From assembly GCA_910585075.1 (NCBI GenBank), contig CAJUED010000001.1, forward strand, positions 176,952-240,951: a DNA stretch of 64,000 nt, in the 5' to 3' direction. Position 1 is the stretch's first letter; the number at the start of each line of letters is the position of its first letter. The translations under genes were made by a program, and so were the position numbers. Of the stretch, positions 27,460 through 36,479 are shown piece after piece. The stretch is from an uncultured Lachnospiraceae bacterium. GTDB lineage: Bacteria; Bacillota; Clostridia; Lachnospirales; Lachnospiraceae. Under the pieces are notes generated by a model. It made no database searches. It was not told the DNA's origin and saw nothing but the letters and a program-made list of their open reading frames with translations.

Positions 27460-28659
27460 CTATGCATTCTCTGCCAGCTTCAAAAACTGCTCCACATAAT
27501 TCTCATAAGTAAAAATCTGCGCCCGCTCCATGGCCGCCTTCTGATAATGTCCCAGCTTTTCATCATCCCCAAGCAAATCCAGCACAATATCCGCCATATG
27601 CTTTTCTTCTGTGGAAATATGTCCTGCGTCCAAATCCCTGTTCCTGTCCATACAAGGAACCAGAATGCCATACTCCCCATAAATAACCGGCTTTTTCCCC
27701 TCCTGCATCTGCTTTTCAAACAGAGCGGTGTCTCCATCCTCCAGGAGAATTTCCGCCGGACCGGTAAGGCAGTCCACACTAACCGGTGCAAGTCCCAGCG
27801 CCATTCCCTCAACCAAAGCATTTGGAAATCCTTCATTTAAAGAAGTAAGCAGGTAAATTTCTCCCTTTTTCAGGTATTTGTAAGGCCCTCTCTGCATACC
27901 GGCAAAATAAACGGCATCCCTGATATCCAAATCCTCCGCCAGCTTTTTATAATAAGCAAAAGTTCCCGCTCCCATCAAAATCAGGCGGCTCTCCGGCACT
28001 TGTTTGTGGACAATCGCAAACACCTTCAGCATATGCCAAAAGCCTTTCATATCATCATCTCTGCCCATAGATACCATACAGCGGATTTTTCTCCCCTGTT
28101 CATCGTAATCTCCCCAAGGCAGTTCCGGCTCCTTTTCCTGTGCTTCCCGTCTGATTGTGTACACATCATACAGATTATACAACGTTGTTGTCCTGTTAAA
28201 TCCAAATTTAATATCAAGTTCTTTCTCAATCGTCTTGGAACAGCAGATAATCAAATCCGCCAATTTCGTAAACAGCCTGACTTTAACTGTCTCCTCCACA
28301 TCCGTATAATTCCGAAGCCCCAGCCAGACCTTTTCATGCCCTGTTTTCGAGAAAGCATTGACCATATTTGCGGTAGGGCCAAAGCTGTAGGCGATATCCG
28401 GTTTCATCTGCTTTTTCAGTTTTCTTACTTTCAGGGAGCGTTTTACAATGTTAAATATCTTTTTAACTTTTCCTTTTTTTGCTCCCATCCGGATATCTAT
28501 GATGTTAAGTCCCTCCACATCATAGGCAATGTTTGCCGAATTAAATATGACAATCGTCACATCAAAATAAGGCTCCATCAGCCGCGCCGTAGTAATGCAG
28601 ACTCTCTCAAATCCCCCCTGGTGAAGCATGGGAGATATCAGCATCAGCTTCTTTTTCAT
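27460..28659 (-). CDS. Family 4 glycosyltransferase (GT-B fold)
   Basis: About 399 residues. N-terminal LISPMLHQGGFERVCI, a VSMGRDDDMKGF donor-domain strand and EX7E as EGFPNALVE, followed by SVDCLTGPAEILL. An extra charged segment (EKQMQEGKKPVIYGEYG) before the last helices is seen in some capsule GT4 enzymes. The start at 28659 overlaps the stop of the preceding GT4 as ATGA, with GGGGGA six bases upstream, so it is translationally coupled. Donor unknown. Confidence 0.92.
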   Translation of the reverse strand: MKKKLMLISPMLHQGGFERVCITTARLMEPYFDVTIVIFNSANIAYDVEGLNIIDIRMGAKKGKVKKIFNIVKRSLKVRKLKKQMKPDIAYSFGPTANMVNAFSKTGHEKVWLGLRNYTDVEETVKVRLFTKLADLIICCSKTIEKELDIKFGFNRTTTLYNLYDVYTIRREAQEKEPELPWGDYDEQGRKIRCMVSMGRDDDMKGFWHMLKVFAIVHKQVPESRLILMGAGTFAYYKKLAEDLDIRDAVYFAGMQRGPYKYLKKGEIYLLTSLNEGFPNALVEGMALGLAPVSVDCLTGPAEILLEDGDTALFEKQMQEGKKPVIYGEYGILVPCMDRNRDLDAGHISTEEKHMADIVLDLLGDDEKLGHYQKAAMERAQIFTYENYVEQFLKLAENA

Positions 28660-29846
28660 TTCCATTCCCCCGTTTCATAAAACTCCATCATTCGTTCGGC
28701 CTGTCCGTTTACGTCAAACCCGGCTCTCTGCATTTCCCCTACATGACTTTTCCTTTCATAGTCAGCCGTATTTAAAATATAATCCGCCCAAATGGCCGCA
28801 TCTATACTTATATCCATGGTATGAACCAAATCGGTTACAACCACTTCCTCGCATATGCTATCCGACATCACACACCGAAGGCCGGACGCCTGAGCCTCCA
28901 CCATAGTCCCCGGCAGTCCCTCAAACCTGGAAGGGTAAACAAAATAATCCATTGCCTGATAATAATCATACACATTACTGCGGTTACCCAAAAAATAAAC
29001 CCGCTCATCAATCCCCAGCTCTTTCGCAAGGGCCTTTGCCTCATTCATACCGCTTCCTTCTCCCAAAAGCAGCAAAACAAAGTTTTTCTTATCTACCGGA
29101 TTTTCTATCCGATTATCTGTAAGGTTATCTATTAAGTCAACATTTAAATCTTCTTTTAACTTCTCACTTTTTACCAATTCCGCAAAGATTCGCAATAAAT
29201 ATTCATGGTTTTTCGCATAGCGAAAGCTCCCAACGTGTCCTATCACATATTTTTCCGCGATTCCAAGCTCCTCCCGGATTTCTTTCCGCTTCTTTTCATC
29301 ACAGGCAAAGGCCTGACAGTCAATGGCATTGGGAATGAAAATTGTCTTTCCACCTCTCACCGCCTTTTCCCCAAACACAGAAATCCCCGCCAGCCGGGAA
29401 CAGGTGAAAAGGTAGTCCGCCTTCTTTGAAAGATTTCTCCTCATCCATCTGGTCGCCTTTCCTTTGAGCCCCTTATCCACTCCCGCACTTCTGGCATGGG
29501 CAATGGTGACGGGAATCCCCGCCTTTTTCGCTATGGGCAGATAAATCGCCGCCGTGCTGGTAATATGCCCCTGCACCGCATGAAACTCCCTGTGTTCTCC
29601 AAAGAAATTCTTCACAGCCTTCCTGTAAGAAAACCAGTTATATAATTGAAAACGGGGAACGCGGAAAATCCGCCCTCCCAGTTCATAAATCTCCTTATCA
29701 AAATGACCTTCCTCGCCGGTGTGAACTAAAAAATCAAACTGAATTCTGTCCCTGTCCATATGCCGGTACAAATCCATAATCCGACTCTCCGCACCGCCCA
29801 GCTGGGTATTCCCCAGCACATGAAGTATCCGAATCGGTTTCGCCAT
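28656..29846 (-). CDS. Family 4 glycosyltransferase, EpsF-like
   Basis: A 396-residue GT4 with ILHVLGNTQLGGAESRIMDLYRHM-type N terminus, IGHVGSFRYAKNH in the donor domain and EX7E as EGLPGTMVE. This pattern is common in exopolysaccharide loci (EpsF type). An odd stretch with repeated DNLTDNRIENPVDK near residues 248-264 looks like a loop insertion of short duplicated units. GGAG lies five bases before ATG at 29846. It is coupled with the following GT4 by a 4-base overlap. Confidence 0.92.
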   Translation of the reverse strand: MAKPIRILHVLGNTQLGGAESRIMDLYRHMDRDRIQFDFLVHTGEEGHFDKEIYELGGRIFRVPRFQLYNWFSYRKAVKNFFGEHREFHAVQGHITSTAAIYLPIAKKAGIPVTIAHARSAGVDKGLKGKATRWMRRNLSKKADYLFTCSRLAGISVFGEKAVRGGKTIFIPNAIDCQAFACDEKKRKEIREELGIAEKYVIGHVGSFRYAKNHEYLLRIFAELVKSEKLKEDLNVDLIDNLTDNRIENPVDKKNFVLLLLGEGSGMNEAKALAKELGIDERVYFLGNRSNVYDYYQAMDYFVYPSRFEGLPGTMVEAQASGLRCVMSDSICEEVVVTDLVHTMDISIDAAIWADYILNTADYERKSHVGEMQRAGFDVNGQAERMMEFYETGEWK

Positions 29847-29910
29847 TCCTTCTCCTCTTTATATATCCACCTAATCCTCTATGCTTCCAATAGTCCGTAT
29901 AATCTGTCTA

Positions 29911-30663
29911 TTAGTGTCTTGCACCCATTTTCACAACAAAATATTTCCCCTTTGCCATCAAAAATTCTTTCCACCTGCCTGGGATGCCTTGCTTCTCCGC
30001 GGCCTGCTTCAAATATTCCCCGTAGGAAATCCACTGTACATCTTTTTTCTCAAAATACTCTTTATAGCGCTTCAGGTCTTCCTCATTCACAGTGTCCGTA
30101 TGCACCACCATAGTGGAATACCCCTCCGCCTTTTGCAGCGTACTGCTCATACGGAAGGAAATAGGATAGAATGTTAATTCTTTATAAGTATAAGGCCTTT
30201 CCCCAAACCCATCTGTCAGTGCGGTAAATCCTGTTTCCTTAAGAGCCTTTAAGGTATTGGCATCATAGGAGTGGGCCGGGGCCATGAAAATATCCGTCTC
30301 AATCCCTTTTTCCCTTAAAATCTCTTTGCCTTTTTCCAGCATTTCTCTCTGCTTTTCAAAAGGAACGCCGGCAAATTCGGAAAAATTGTTAAGGGGAAAC
30401 AATCCCCCTCTGTTTGTAGTGTAAATATGCCATAGCCCATGCATGGCAATTACCCAGCCTTCTTTTTCCAGTGCCTTCACATATTCCCAGAAGTCAGCGG
30501 GGGCTTGTCCCTTTCCTGTTTTTTTTAGATTTTCATCCCGATTATCCGGAACAACCCCTATAAGCGGCTTCACCTGATACTGATCCAGAAGCGCTTTGAA
30601 TTTTAAGAAGCGCTCCCAATCCATATCAGGTGTTATGTCATCCAGTCTTACCGCTATTCTCAT
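29911..30663 (-). CDS. DUF2334 / polysaccharide deacetylase-like protein
   Basis: A 250-residue protein of the carbohydrate esterase-4-like barrel type. The N-terminal RLDDITPDMDW supplies the acidic residues, IAMHGLWHIY gives the HxxxH-type metal site and FMAPAHSYD a later catalytic strand. No signal peptide is seen, so it probably works in the cytoplasm on a lipid-linked or nucleotide intermediate, unlike secreted peptidoglycan deacetylases. GGAGG lies six bases before ATG at 30663. It sits between the GT4 set and the UDP-sugar epimerase. Confidence 0.82.
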   Translation of the reverse strand: MRIAVRLDDITPDMDWERFLKFKALLDQYQVKPLIGVVPDNRDENLKKTGKGQAPADFWEYVKALEKEGWVIAMHGLWHIYTTNRGGLFPLNNFSEFAGVPFEKQREMLEKGKEILREKGIETDIFMAPAHSYDANTLKALKETGFTALTDGFGERPYTYKELTFYPISFRMSSTLQKAEGYSTMVVHTDTVNEEDLKRYKEYFEKKDVQWISYGEYLKQAAEKQGIPGRWKEFLMAKGKYFVVKMGARH

Positions 30664-30764
30664 ACGCCGCCTCCATCTAAGGTAACCTGCCGCCTTTACT
30701 ATTCACAAAATCCCACATACCTGTATAAAATAAGCAGCTCTGTCGTAAGCAGTTGTTCGGCTTA

Positions 30765-31739
30765 CTACAAATTTTCTTTATACCAGTCAATCGCCAGATT
30801 GATCCCCCGGGCAAAATCGTATTCCGGATCGTATCCAAGCATCTCCCGGGCCTTACTGATATCCGCATTGGAATCTCGTATATCCCCGGGCCTGGAGGGC
30901 CCAAATTCCGGTTCCACTTCTTTACCTAAGGCTTTGCAAAGCTCGTGGTACACATCTATCAGATACTCTCTGCCCCCGGCGCCGATATTATACGCCTCCC
31001 CTGCCGCCTCCGAAGACGCCAGACAGGCTTTCAGATTTGCTTCAATTACATTGTCAATATACGTAAAATCTCTGGACTGCCTGCCGTCCCCATGGATGGT
31101 GGGCACCTGCCCATCCATCAGCTGTTTGATAAACTTGGGGATAACCGCCGCATACATCCCCTCGGGATCCTGCCGCCTGCCAAACACATTGAAATACCGC
31201 ATCCCGTAGGTATCCAGACCGTACAAACTCTTATAGAGCCTTCCATACTCCTCATCCACCCGCTTGGTCAGCGCATAAGGAGAGAGAACCTTTCCTTCCC
31301 TGCCTTCCTGCTTGGGCAGCACCGGATGGTCACCGTACACGGAAGAACTGGAAGCATAAACGAATTTTTTCACGCCGTTCTGCCTAGCGGCCTCCATCAT
31401 GTTCAGGGTACCCCGTATGTTAATCTCCTCGTAGAGTAGCGGCATCTCGATACTTCTGGGCACACTGCCCCAAGCCGCCTGATTTAAGACAAAATCCACA
31501 TCCTTACAGGCCTCCATACAGGTGTCCAACTCCCTGATATCTCCTTTTATGAAAGTAAAATCAGGGTTTAATGTTAGTTTTTCGATATTTTCATACTTTC
31601 CTGTTGATAAATTGTCCAGGCACCTGACTTTATATCCCATATTCAGAATTGCCTCGCACAGATTGGAACCGATAAATCCCGCTCCACCTGTCACCAAAAA
31701 CAAAGAACCCTCATCAAATTTCAAATCCTTGTATCCCAT
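30765..31739 (-). CDS. UDP-N-acetylhexosamine 4-epimerase, WbpP/TviC-like
   Basis: About 324 residues of the extended short-chain dehydrogenase fold: NAD motif TGGAGFIGS, catalytic YALTK after SSSSVYGDHP, QAAWGSVPRSIEMPL and a YFNVFGRRQDPEGMYAAVIP segment. The SVPRSI and RRQDP elements are those of WbpP/TviC, which interconvert UDP-GlcNAc/GalNAc or their uronic acids. With the dehydrogenase upstream it would supply UDP-GalNAcA. ATG at 31739 is chosen from the family N terminus; the frame extends to TTG at 31766. A short hairpin GTAAGC/GCTTAC lies at the stop codon (30745-30765). Confidence 0.88.
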   Translation of the reverse strand: MGYKDLKFDEGSLFLVTGGAGFIGSNLCEAILNMGYKVRCLDNLSTGKYENIEKLTLNPDFTFIKGDIRELDTCMEACKDVDFVLNQAAWGSVPRSIEMPLLYEEINIRGTLNMMEAARQNGVKKFVYASSSSVYGDHPVLPKQEGREGKVLSPYALTKRVDEEYGRLYKSLYGLDTYGMRYFNVFGRRQDPEGMYAAVIPKFIKQLMDGQVPTIHGDGRQSRDFTYIDNVIEANLKACLASSEAAGEAYNIGAGGREYLIDVYHELCKALGKEVEPEFGPSRPGDIRDSNADISKAREMLGYDPEYDFARGINLAIDWYKENL

Positions 31740-31879
31740 ACTGTCCCGCATTCCTTTCATATGCAATCTTATGCAGCTGACTGCAATCCCGCAGCCAAGT
31801 CCTGTTCCAATTATTCAGGAAACAACCTCTGTTTATCCATTTAAAATACTGCTTTACAAGCGAATTGAAGCTGTCTTAC

Positions 31880-33193
31880 CTATAATCTCCAATACAGATA
31901 ACCGGCGTCCTCCATCTCCCTGCGGTCGCACAGTCCCTTAATATCCAAAAGCACCTTCCTCTGCCCTTCCTTAAAGAATCCTGCAAAATCCTTCTCCTTA
32001 AGGCCGGTAAACTCCTTATGGGCAACCGCCACAATTACCGCATCCATATCCTTCAAAGCATCCATAGTATCGAAGGTAATACCGTAAAGCTGCTCCGCTT
32101 CTTTTGCATCCGCCGCCGGGTCAACCACCACGGGCGTAATCTTATATTCCAAAAGCTCCCTGTAAATATCAATCACCTTGGTATTTCTGGTATCCGGACA
32201 GTTCTCCTTGAAGGTAAATCCAAGAATAGCCACCCTGGCCCCCTTCACATGAAGGTCCGCCTTAATCAGATTTTTCACCAGGGACTCGGCCACATACTTG
32301 CCCATATCATCATTGATTCGGCGCCCCGATAGAATAATCTGGGAGTGATAGCCAAGCTCCTCCGCCTTATAAGTCAGATAGTAAGGGTCAACACCAATGC
32401 AGTGGCCGCCCACCAGGCCGGGATAAAATTTTAGGAAATTCCACTTAGTTCCTGCCGCCTCCAGCACAGATTTGGTGTCAATTCCCATTTTATTAAAAAT
32501 TATGGAAAGCTCGTTCATGAAAGCAATGTTGATATCCCTCTGGCTGTTTTCAATCACCTTGGCCGCCTCGGCTACCTTGATAGACTGGGCCCGGTACACA
32601 CCGGCCTCTACCACCAGCTCGTAAACCTTCGCCACAGTGTCTAAGGTTTCCTCATCCATACCGGATACAATCTTTACAATGGTTTCCAGCCGGTGCACCT
32701 TATCGCCGGGATTGATTCTCTCCGGAGAATAGCCGATTTTAAAGTCCACGCCGCATTTAAGGCCGGATTCCTTTTCCAAAATGGGCACACAGATGTCCTC
32801 CGTAACCCCGGGATATACGGTGGATTCAAATACCACCACAGACCCTTTCGTCAGGTTCTGTCCCAGAATGCGGCTGGCGCCCTCAACAGGGGTTAAATCC
32901 GGTGTGTGGTCGCTGTTTACCGGTGTGGGAACCGCCACAATGTGGAATTTAGCCTCCCGGAGCTTTGCCGGGTCGGCCGTGAACTCCACCTTGGTTTCCT
33001 TAATCACATCGTTTCCCACCTCATTGGTGGGGTCAATGCCCTCTTTATATAAAGCAATCTTTTTTTCATTTAAGTCAAAGCCTACTACCTTGATTTTGCG
33101 GGCAAAGGCAACCGCAATGGGCATTCCCACATAGCCAAGGCCAACCAGTGACAGCTTTTCTTTTCCGCTTACGATATCCTCATATAAACTCAT
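31880..33193 (-). CDS. UDP-N-acetyl-hexosamine 6-dehydrogenase, WbpO/TviB-like
   Basis: A 437-residue nucleotide-sugar dehydrogenase: NAD-binding VGLGYVGMP, central FNKMGIDTKSVLEAAGTKWNF and the catalytic-cysteine motif GGHCIGVDPYYL, then TRNTKVIDIY. The details match the WbpO/TviB branch, which oxidises UDP-GlcNAc or UDP-GalNAc to the uronic acid, rather than UDP-glucose dehydrogenase. Together with the WbpP-like epimerase it makes UDP-GalNAcA, as in the Vi antigen pathway. A terminator and a family B repeat separate it from the gene before. Confidence 0.9.
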   Translation of the reverse strand: MSLYEDIVSGKEKLSLVGLGYVGMPIAVAFARKIKVVGFDLNEKKIALYKEGIDPTNEVGNDVIKETKVEFTADPAKLREAKFHIVAVPTPVNSDHTPDLTPVEGASRILGQNLTKGSVVVFESTVYPGVTEDICVPILEKESGLKCGVDFKIGYSPERINPGDKVHRLETIVKIVSGMDEETLDTVAKVYELVVEAGVYRAQSIKVAEAAKVIENSQRDINIAFMNELSIIFNKMGIDTKSVLEAAGTKWNFLKFYPGLVGGHCIGVDPYYLTYKAEELGYHSQIILSGRRINDDMGKYVAESLVKNLIKADLHVKGARVAILGFTFKENCPDTRNTKVIDIYRELLEYKITPVVVDPAADAKEAEQLYGITFDTMDALKDMDAVIVAVAHKEFTGLKEKDFAGFFKEGQRKVLLDIKGLCDRREMEDAGYLYWRL

Positions 33194-33254
33194 CCGATTC
33201 TACGTCCTTTCTCCTTTTATCCACAATGCATACATTCACGTGCTTCGCCCTACA

Positions 33255-33292
33255 TATCAAACGCTGTCTCGCTTCATGAGTCAGCTTATTGA
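33255..33292. repeat. Intergenic repeat family B, 38 bases
   Basis: It begins TATCAAACGC and ends GTCAGCTTATTGA, matching 51678-51715 at 33 of 38 positions without gaps. As at that site, a hairpin begins after a 7-base spacer. Confidence 0.7.
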
Positions 33293-33299
33293 TGTAATC

Positions 33300-33331
33300 T
33301 GAAAAAATCGTCGGCAGGCCGCCGTTTTTCA
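33300..33331. terminator. Rho-independent-type terminator after the GT4 gene
   Basis: TGAAAAA and TTTTTCA flank a GC-rich stem CGTCGGC/GCCGCCG with a tiny loop and one mismatch. It works in either orientation and lies between the PglA-like gene (stop at 33408) and the dehydrogenase start (33193). It closes the operon that begins at the 42461-42489 promoter. Confidence 0.8.
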
Positions 33332-33407
33332 TCTTGCAAATATGCACTGACATTATATTGTCCGCAGTGCTCATTGCCACCGCGTACATTATACCACATA
33401 ACCTCAT

Positions 33408-34514
33408 CTATCTGTTAATCTGTTTTGTGATTTCCTCCAGATAAATGGAGATAACCTTCTGCCTGTCAAACACATTTTCCACATACTCCCGTCCGCAGAT
33501 TCCCATTTCCCGGCGGTCAGATTCCGTGTAGGTTAAAATAGTTTTCATGGCTCTTATCAGGCCCTCCGTATCCCTGGCCGGAAATGTAAGGCCGCTAAGG
33601 CCTTTTTGCAAAGTCTCCCGGCACCCCGGCACGTCGCTGGCAAGCACCGGCCTTCCGCAGGCCGCCGCCTCAAGCAGCACGTTGGAGAGTCCTTCATGGT
33701 AGGAAGGATGCACAATCACATGGCTCCCCGCCATAACCTCCGGTACATTGTCGATATGTCCGAAATATTTCAGTTTCCCGGCCGCCGCAAGTCTCCCAAT
33801 CCAGGGTTCGTAGGTTTTCCTGCTCTCCTCCTCGTATTCTCCCACAAGGTAAAAGCTGGTTTTGGGAAATTCCTCCTTCATCCGCTCCGCAGCCGTCAGG
33901 TATTCCTCAATGCCCTTATCTTTCATCACACGCAAAACCGCCACAAAAATTATGCCCTCATCCTCCGAAGGATACGCTTCATAAGGGTGCTCCTGCAAAT
34001 TGACACCGGAGCCCGGCAAAAGCCTGTACCGTTCTTTTCCCACGCCCCGCTCTGTCATAAACTGCCTGTTTCCCTCATTCTGAAAAAAAACACAGGCTGC
34101 ATTTTTCACCGCCGCCCTGTAAAAGCAGATTAATATCTTTCCCAAAAGCCCCTGCTTCTCCACTGCGGTTCCCAGCCCCGTGATATTCACAAGATACGGT
34201 ACCTTCTTCATCCTGCAGGCCAGCCCTCCGTAAAGATTGGGCTTTATGGTATAAGTGAGCACAATATCGGGCTTCTGCTCCTTTAAGAGCTTTCCGTATT
34301 TCAAAAAAAGCTTGCAGTCATGGACAGGGTTGATTCCCCGGCGCTCAAAAGCCGTATCAACCACCTGAAACCCCAGCTCCCGGAGCTTTCTGCTGTTCTC
34401 ATCCGGGGGCACGGATATCACCACCTCATATCCCTGCTCCCTGAAAGCCTCAAGGACCTCTTTCCTGAAAAGGTATAGCCCATTTGCATAATTACTTAAA
34501 ATTAAAATCTTCAT
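33408..34514 (-). CDS. PglA-like GT4 glycosyltransferase
   Basis: A 368-residue GT4 with the PglA/CapM-type beginning ILILSNYANGLYLFRKEVL, a KPNLYGGLACR segment, NITGLGTAVE and EX7E as EGLSNVLLE. In Campylobacter PglA adds GalNAc to undecaprenyl-diphospho-bacillosamine. Here the PglC-, PglE- and PglF-like genes upstream make the same second-sugar role likely, though the donor is inferred. GGAGG precedes ATG at 34514. It is the last gene before the terminator at 33300-33331. Confidence 0.88.
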   Translation of the reverse strand: MKILILSNYANGLYLFRKEVLEAFREQGYEVVISVPPDENSRKLRELGFQVVDTAFERRGINPVHDCKLFLKYGKLLKEQKPDIVLTYTIKPNLYGGLACRMKKVPYLVNITGLGTAVEKQGLLGKILICFYRAAVKNAACVFFQNEGNRQFMTERGVGKERYRLLPGSGVNLQEHPYEAYPSEDEGIIFVAVLRVMKDKGIEEYLTAAERMKEEFPKTSFYLVGEYEEESRKTYEPWIGRLAAAGKLKYFGHIDNVPEVMAGSHVIVHPSYHEGLSNVLLEAAACGRPVLASDVPGCRETLQKGLSGLTFPARDTEGLIRAMKTILTYTESDRREMGICGREYVENVFDRQKVISIYLEEITKQINR

Positions 34515-34660
34515 AACCCCTCCATTTTGGAGCGTTTACCTGTCAGACCATTTTTCACCAGTCGAGTCAACACCTCCGCTCAAAGCAACGGAGCATCAAG
34601 CTTGCAACGCTGCAGAGCAGTGGGACCCTCGCGGCAGTCGCCAAATGTCTCTGCCCGCAA

Positions 34661-35692
34661 TTACAATTCGGCAATGGCCGCCTCTATCTCGCTTTTCTTT
34701 CGGATAACCACGCTGTCATACATCATCATTACAACATCTTCCTCATAATCCCCAATGTTTTCCGGGTTCTCATTCCCCTGCAGGTTTTCCGCAATCAGCT
34801 TGATAAAGTCCACCCCGGCTCCATAGGCATGAAGATAAGCCCCTCCAAATCTGGGATTGATTTCCGAGAGATAATATTTTCCGTCCTGATAAAAAAAGTC
34901 CATATCTAAGGGGCCATTAAACTCCATAACAGCCAGCGCCTCTTTTATAAATGCAAACAAGCCCTCGTCCTTAAAGGATATGGTTTTATTGGCACCGCCT
35001 ATGGTCGTGGAGAGCTTGCGCTTTGAAAATATGGCTACCGGCTTATGGCTCACCGTATCCACATACACATCCGCGTCCAAATCCTTCCCCGTCATCAGCT
35101 CCTGGATAATCAGGCTCGCATCCCCATCCGTCACCTGGCGGAGCAGCTCAAGGGTTTCTATTTTTCTGGCTCCCACACTGCCGCTTCCGGTTCTGGGCTT
35201 TACAAATACCGGCAGGGAAATCTCCCCCTTTTCATAGGCGGATAAAAATTCCCCATAGGTTCCGTAGGTCTTCACCGTATTAATTCCATGCCCCGTAAGA
35301 AATTTGTACATTTCATATTTATTAAAGCAGAGCTTTGCGGTCTCCAAATAGGGCGCTAAGACCACCACGCCCAAATCCTCAAATTCCTTCCTGTGCTCGG
35401 CCAGTATGGCAATCTCCGGGTCAATCAGGGTGGTCACCCCATGTATTTCCTCTTTTTTGCAAATCTCAAGAATCAGCGGAATATAGCCTGGGTCCGTAAT
35501 CAGCGGAACCTGATAGGCTCTGTCCGCAAAGGCCATAGCCGGGGCCACTTCACTGTTGTCCGTAACCACAATCTTCAAATTCTCCCCTAAGGTTTTCCGG
35601 AAGTCCTTTAACAGCTCACATCTTCTCCCCACACTGCAAAATAATATATTGATGCTTTTATCTGCGCTTATTTTCTTACCTGTAATATCCAT
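34661..35692 (-). CDS. ATP-grasp ligase of the carbamoyl-phosphate synthase-like/PylC type
   Basis: About 343 residues. The N terminus, INILFCSVGRRCELL, starts a Rossmann-like pre-ATP-grasp domain; FNKYEMYKFL, FVKPRTGSGSVGAR (nucleotide loop), LIIQELMTGKDLDADVYV, MDFFYQDGKYYLSEINPRFGGAY (metal ligands) form the ATP-grasp fold. Such enzymes join a carboxylate to an amine by an acyl phosphate. Sitting between the PglC-like transferase and the PglA-like GT4, it may acylate the 4-amino group of the sugar with an amino acid or similar acid. ATG at 35692 has GGAG nine bases upstream. The substrate is unproven. Confidence 0.88.
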   Translation of the reverse strand: MDITGKKISADKSINILFCSVGRRCELLKDFRKTLGENLKIVVTDNSEVAPAMAFADRAYQVPLITDPGYIPLILEICKKEEIHGVTTLIDPEIAILAEHRKEFEDLGVVVLAPYLETAKLCFNKYEMYKFLTGHGINTVKTYGTYGEFLSAYEKGEISLPVFVKPRTGSGSVGARKIETLELLRQVTDGDASLIIQELMTGKDLDADVYVDTVSHKPVAIFSKRKLSTTIGGANKTISFKDEGLFAFIKEALAVMEFNGPLDMDFFYQDGKYYLSEINPRFGGAYLHAYGAGVDFIKLIAENLQGNENPENIGDYEEDVVMMMYDSVVIRKKSEIEAAIAEL

Positions 35693-35721
35693 ACACACAA
35701 TCTCCAACTATATCATTCCAC

Positions 35722-36342
35722 TTATATTTCTTTCTCCGGCGGCGTTCCCTGAAAGGCTTCCATGGTAGCGTCCGTCTCACTACTGATTCCTTCTCGTTTC
35801 AGCACTGCCTTCACCGTCAGAAAAAAGATTTTCAAATCAAGCCCAAATGAAATATGATTCACATACTCCACATCATACGCAAATTTCTTTTCCCATGTAA
35901 TGGCATTCCGTCCATTGATTTGTGCCAGGCCGGTAAGTCCTGGTCTTACATCATGCCTGTGCTTTTGAAATTCATTGTAAAGGGGCAGATATTTCACCAG
36001 AAGGGGCCTTGGCCCAATGATGCTCATTTCCCCTTTTAAGATATTAAAAAGCTCCGGAAGCTCGTCCAGACTGGTACTGCGAAGCTTCTTTCCAAAGGCG
36101 GGAAGCCGCTCCTCATCCGGGAGAAGATTTCCCTCCCTGTCCCGCTCGTCCGTCATAGAACGGAATTTGTACAGCTTAAATATCTTCTCATTCTTTCCCG
36201 GCCTTTCCTGGGTAAACAAAACAGGACTGCCCAGCTTTTTTCTCACCAAAATGCAGAGTATCAGATATACGGGGGAAAGCACAATTATCCCGCACAGCGA
36301 AATGATAATGTCAAGCAGTCTCTTTACATATTTTTCGTACAT
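35722..36342 (-). CDS. PglC-like undecaprenyl-phosphate sugar phosphotransferase
   Basis: About 206 residues, a minimal monotopic phosphoglycosyl transferase. One hydrophobic helix (about residues 10-32, LDIIISLCGIIVLSPVYLIL) is followed by YKFRSMT, the DE catalytic dyad in SLDELPELFN, IIGPRPLL and RPGLTGLAQINGR. It loads the first sugar phosphate onto undecaprenyl phosphate at the membrane, starting glycan assembly. ATG at 36342 has GGAGG six bases upstream, much better than the longer frame to 36408. The small size matches PglC rather than WcaJ-type proteins. Confidence 0.92.
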   Translation of the reverse strand: MYEKYVKRLLDIIISLCGIIVLSPVYLILCILVRKKLGSPVLFTQERPGKNEKIFKLYKFRSMTDERDREGNLLPDEERLPAFGKKLRSTSLDELPELFNILKGEMSIIGPRPLLVKYLPLYNEFQKHRHDVRPGLTGLAQINGRNAITWEKKFAYDVEYVNHISFGLDLKIFFLTVKAVLKREGISSETDATMEAFQGTPPEKEI

Positions 36343-36479
36343 ACCTTCCCTCCATTTCTGCAATTGGGGCATACCGGCCCCAAACAAACCGGGCCAATAC
36401 TTTTTCACTCACAGACCTTATCCGGCAGAATATACCTCTATCCGGCCCCCATTACCTGCTATCGCGCCTTTTGACGCAA

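Noticed and set aside
34515..34660. Intergenic region with CTCCG/CGGAG and CGAGTCAAC resembling repeat B
   Set aside because: The similarity is too short to call a repeat, and no gene or terminator could be supported there.
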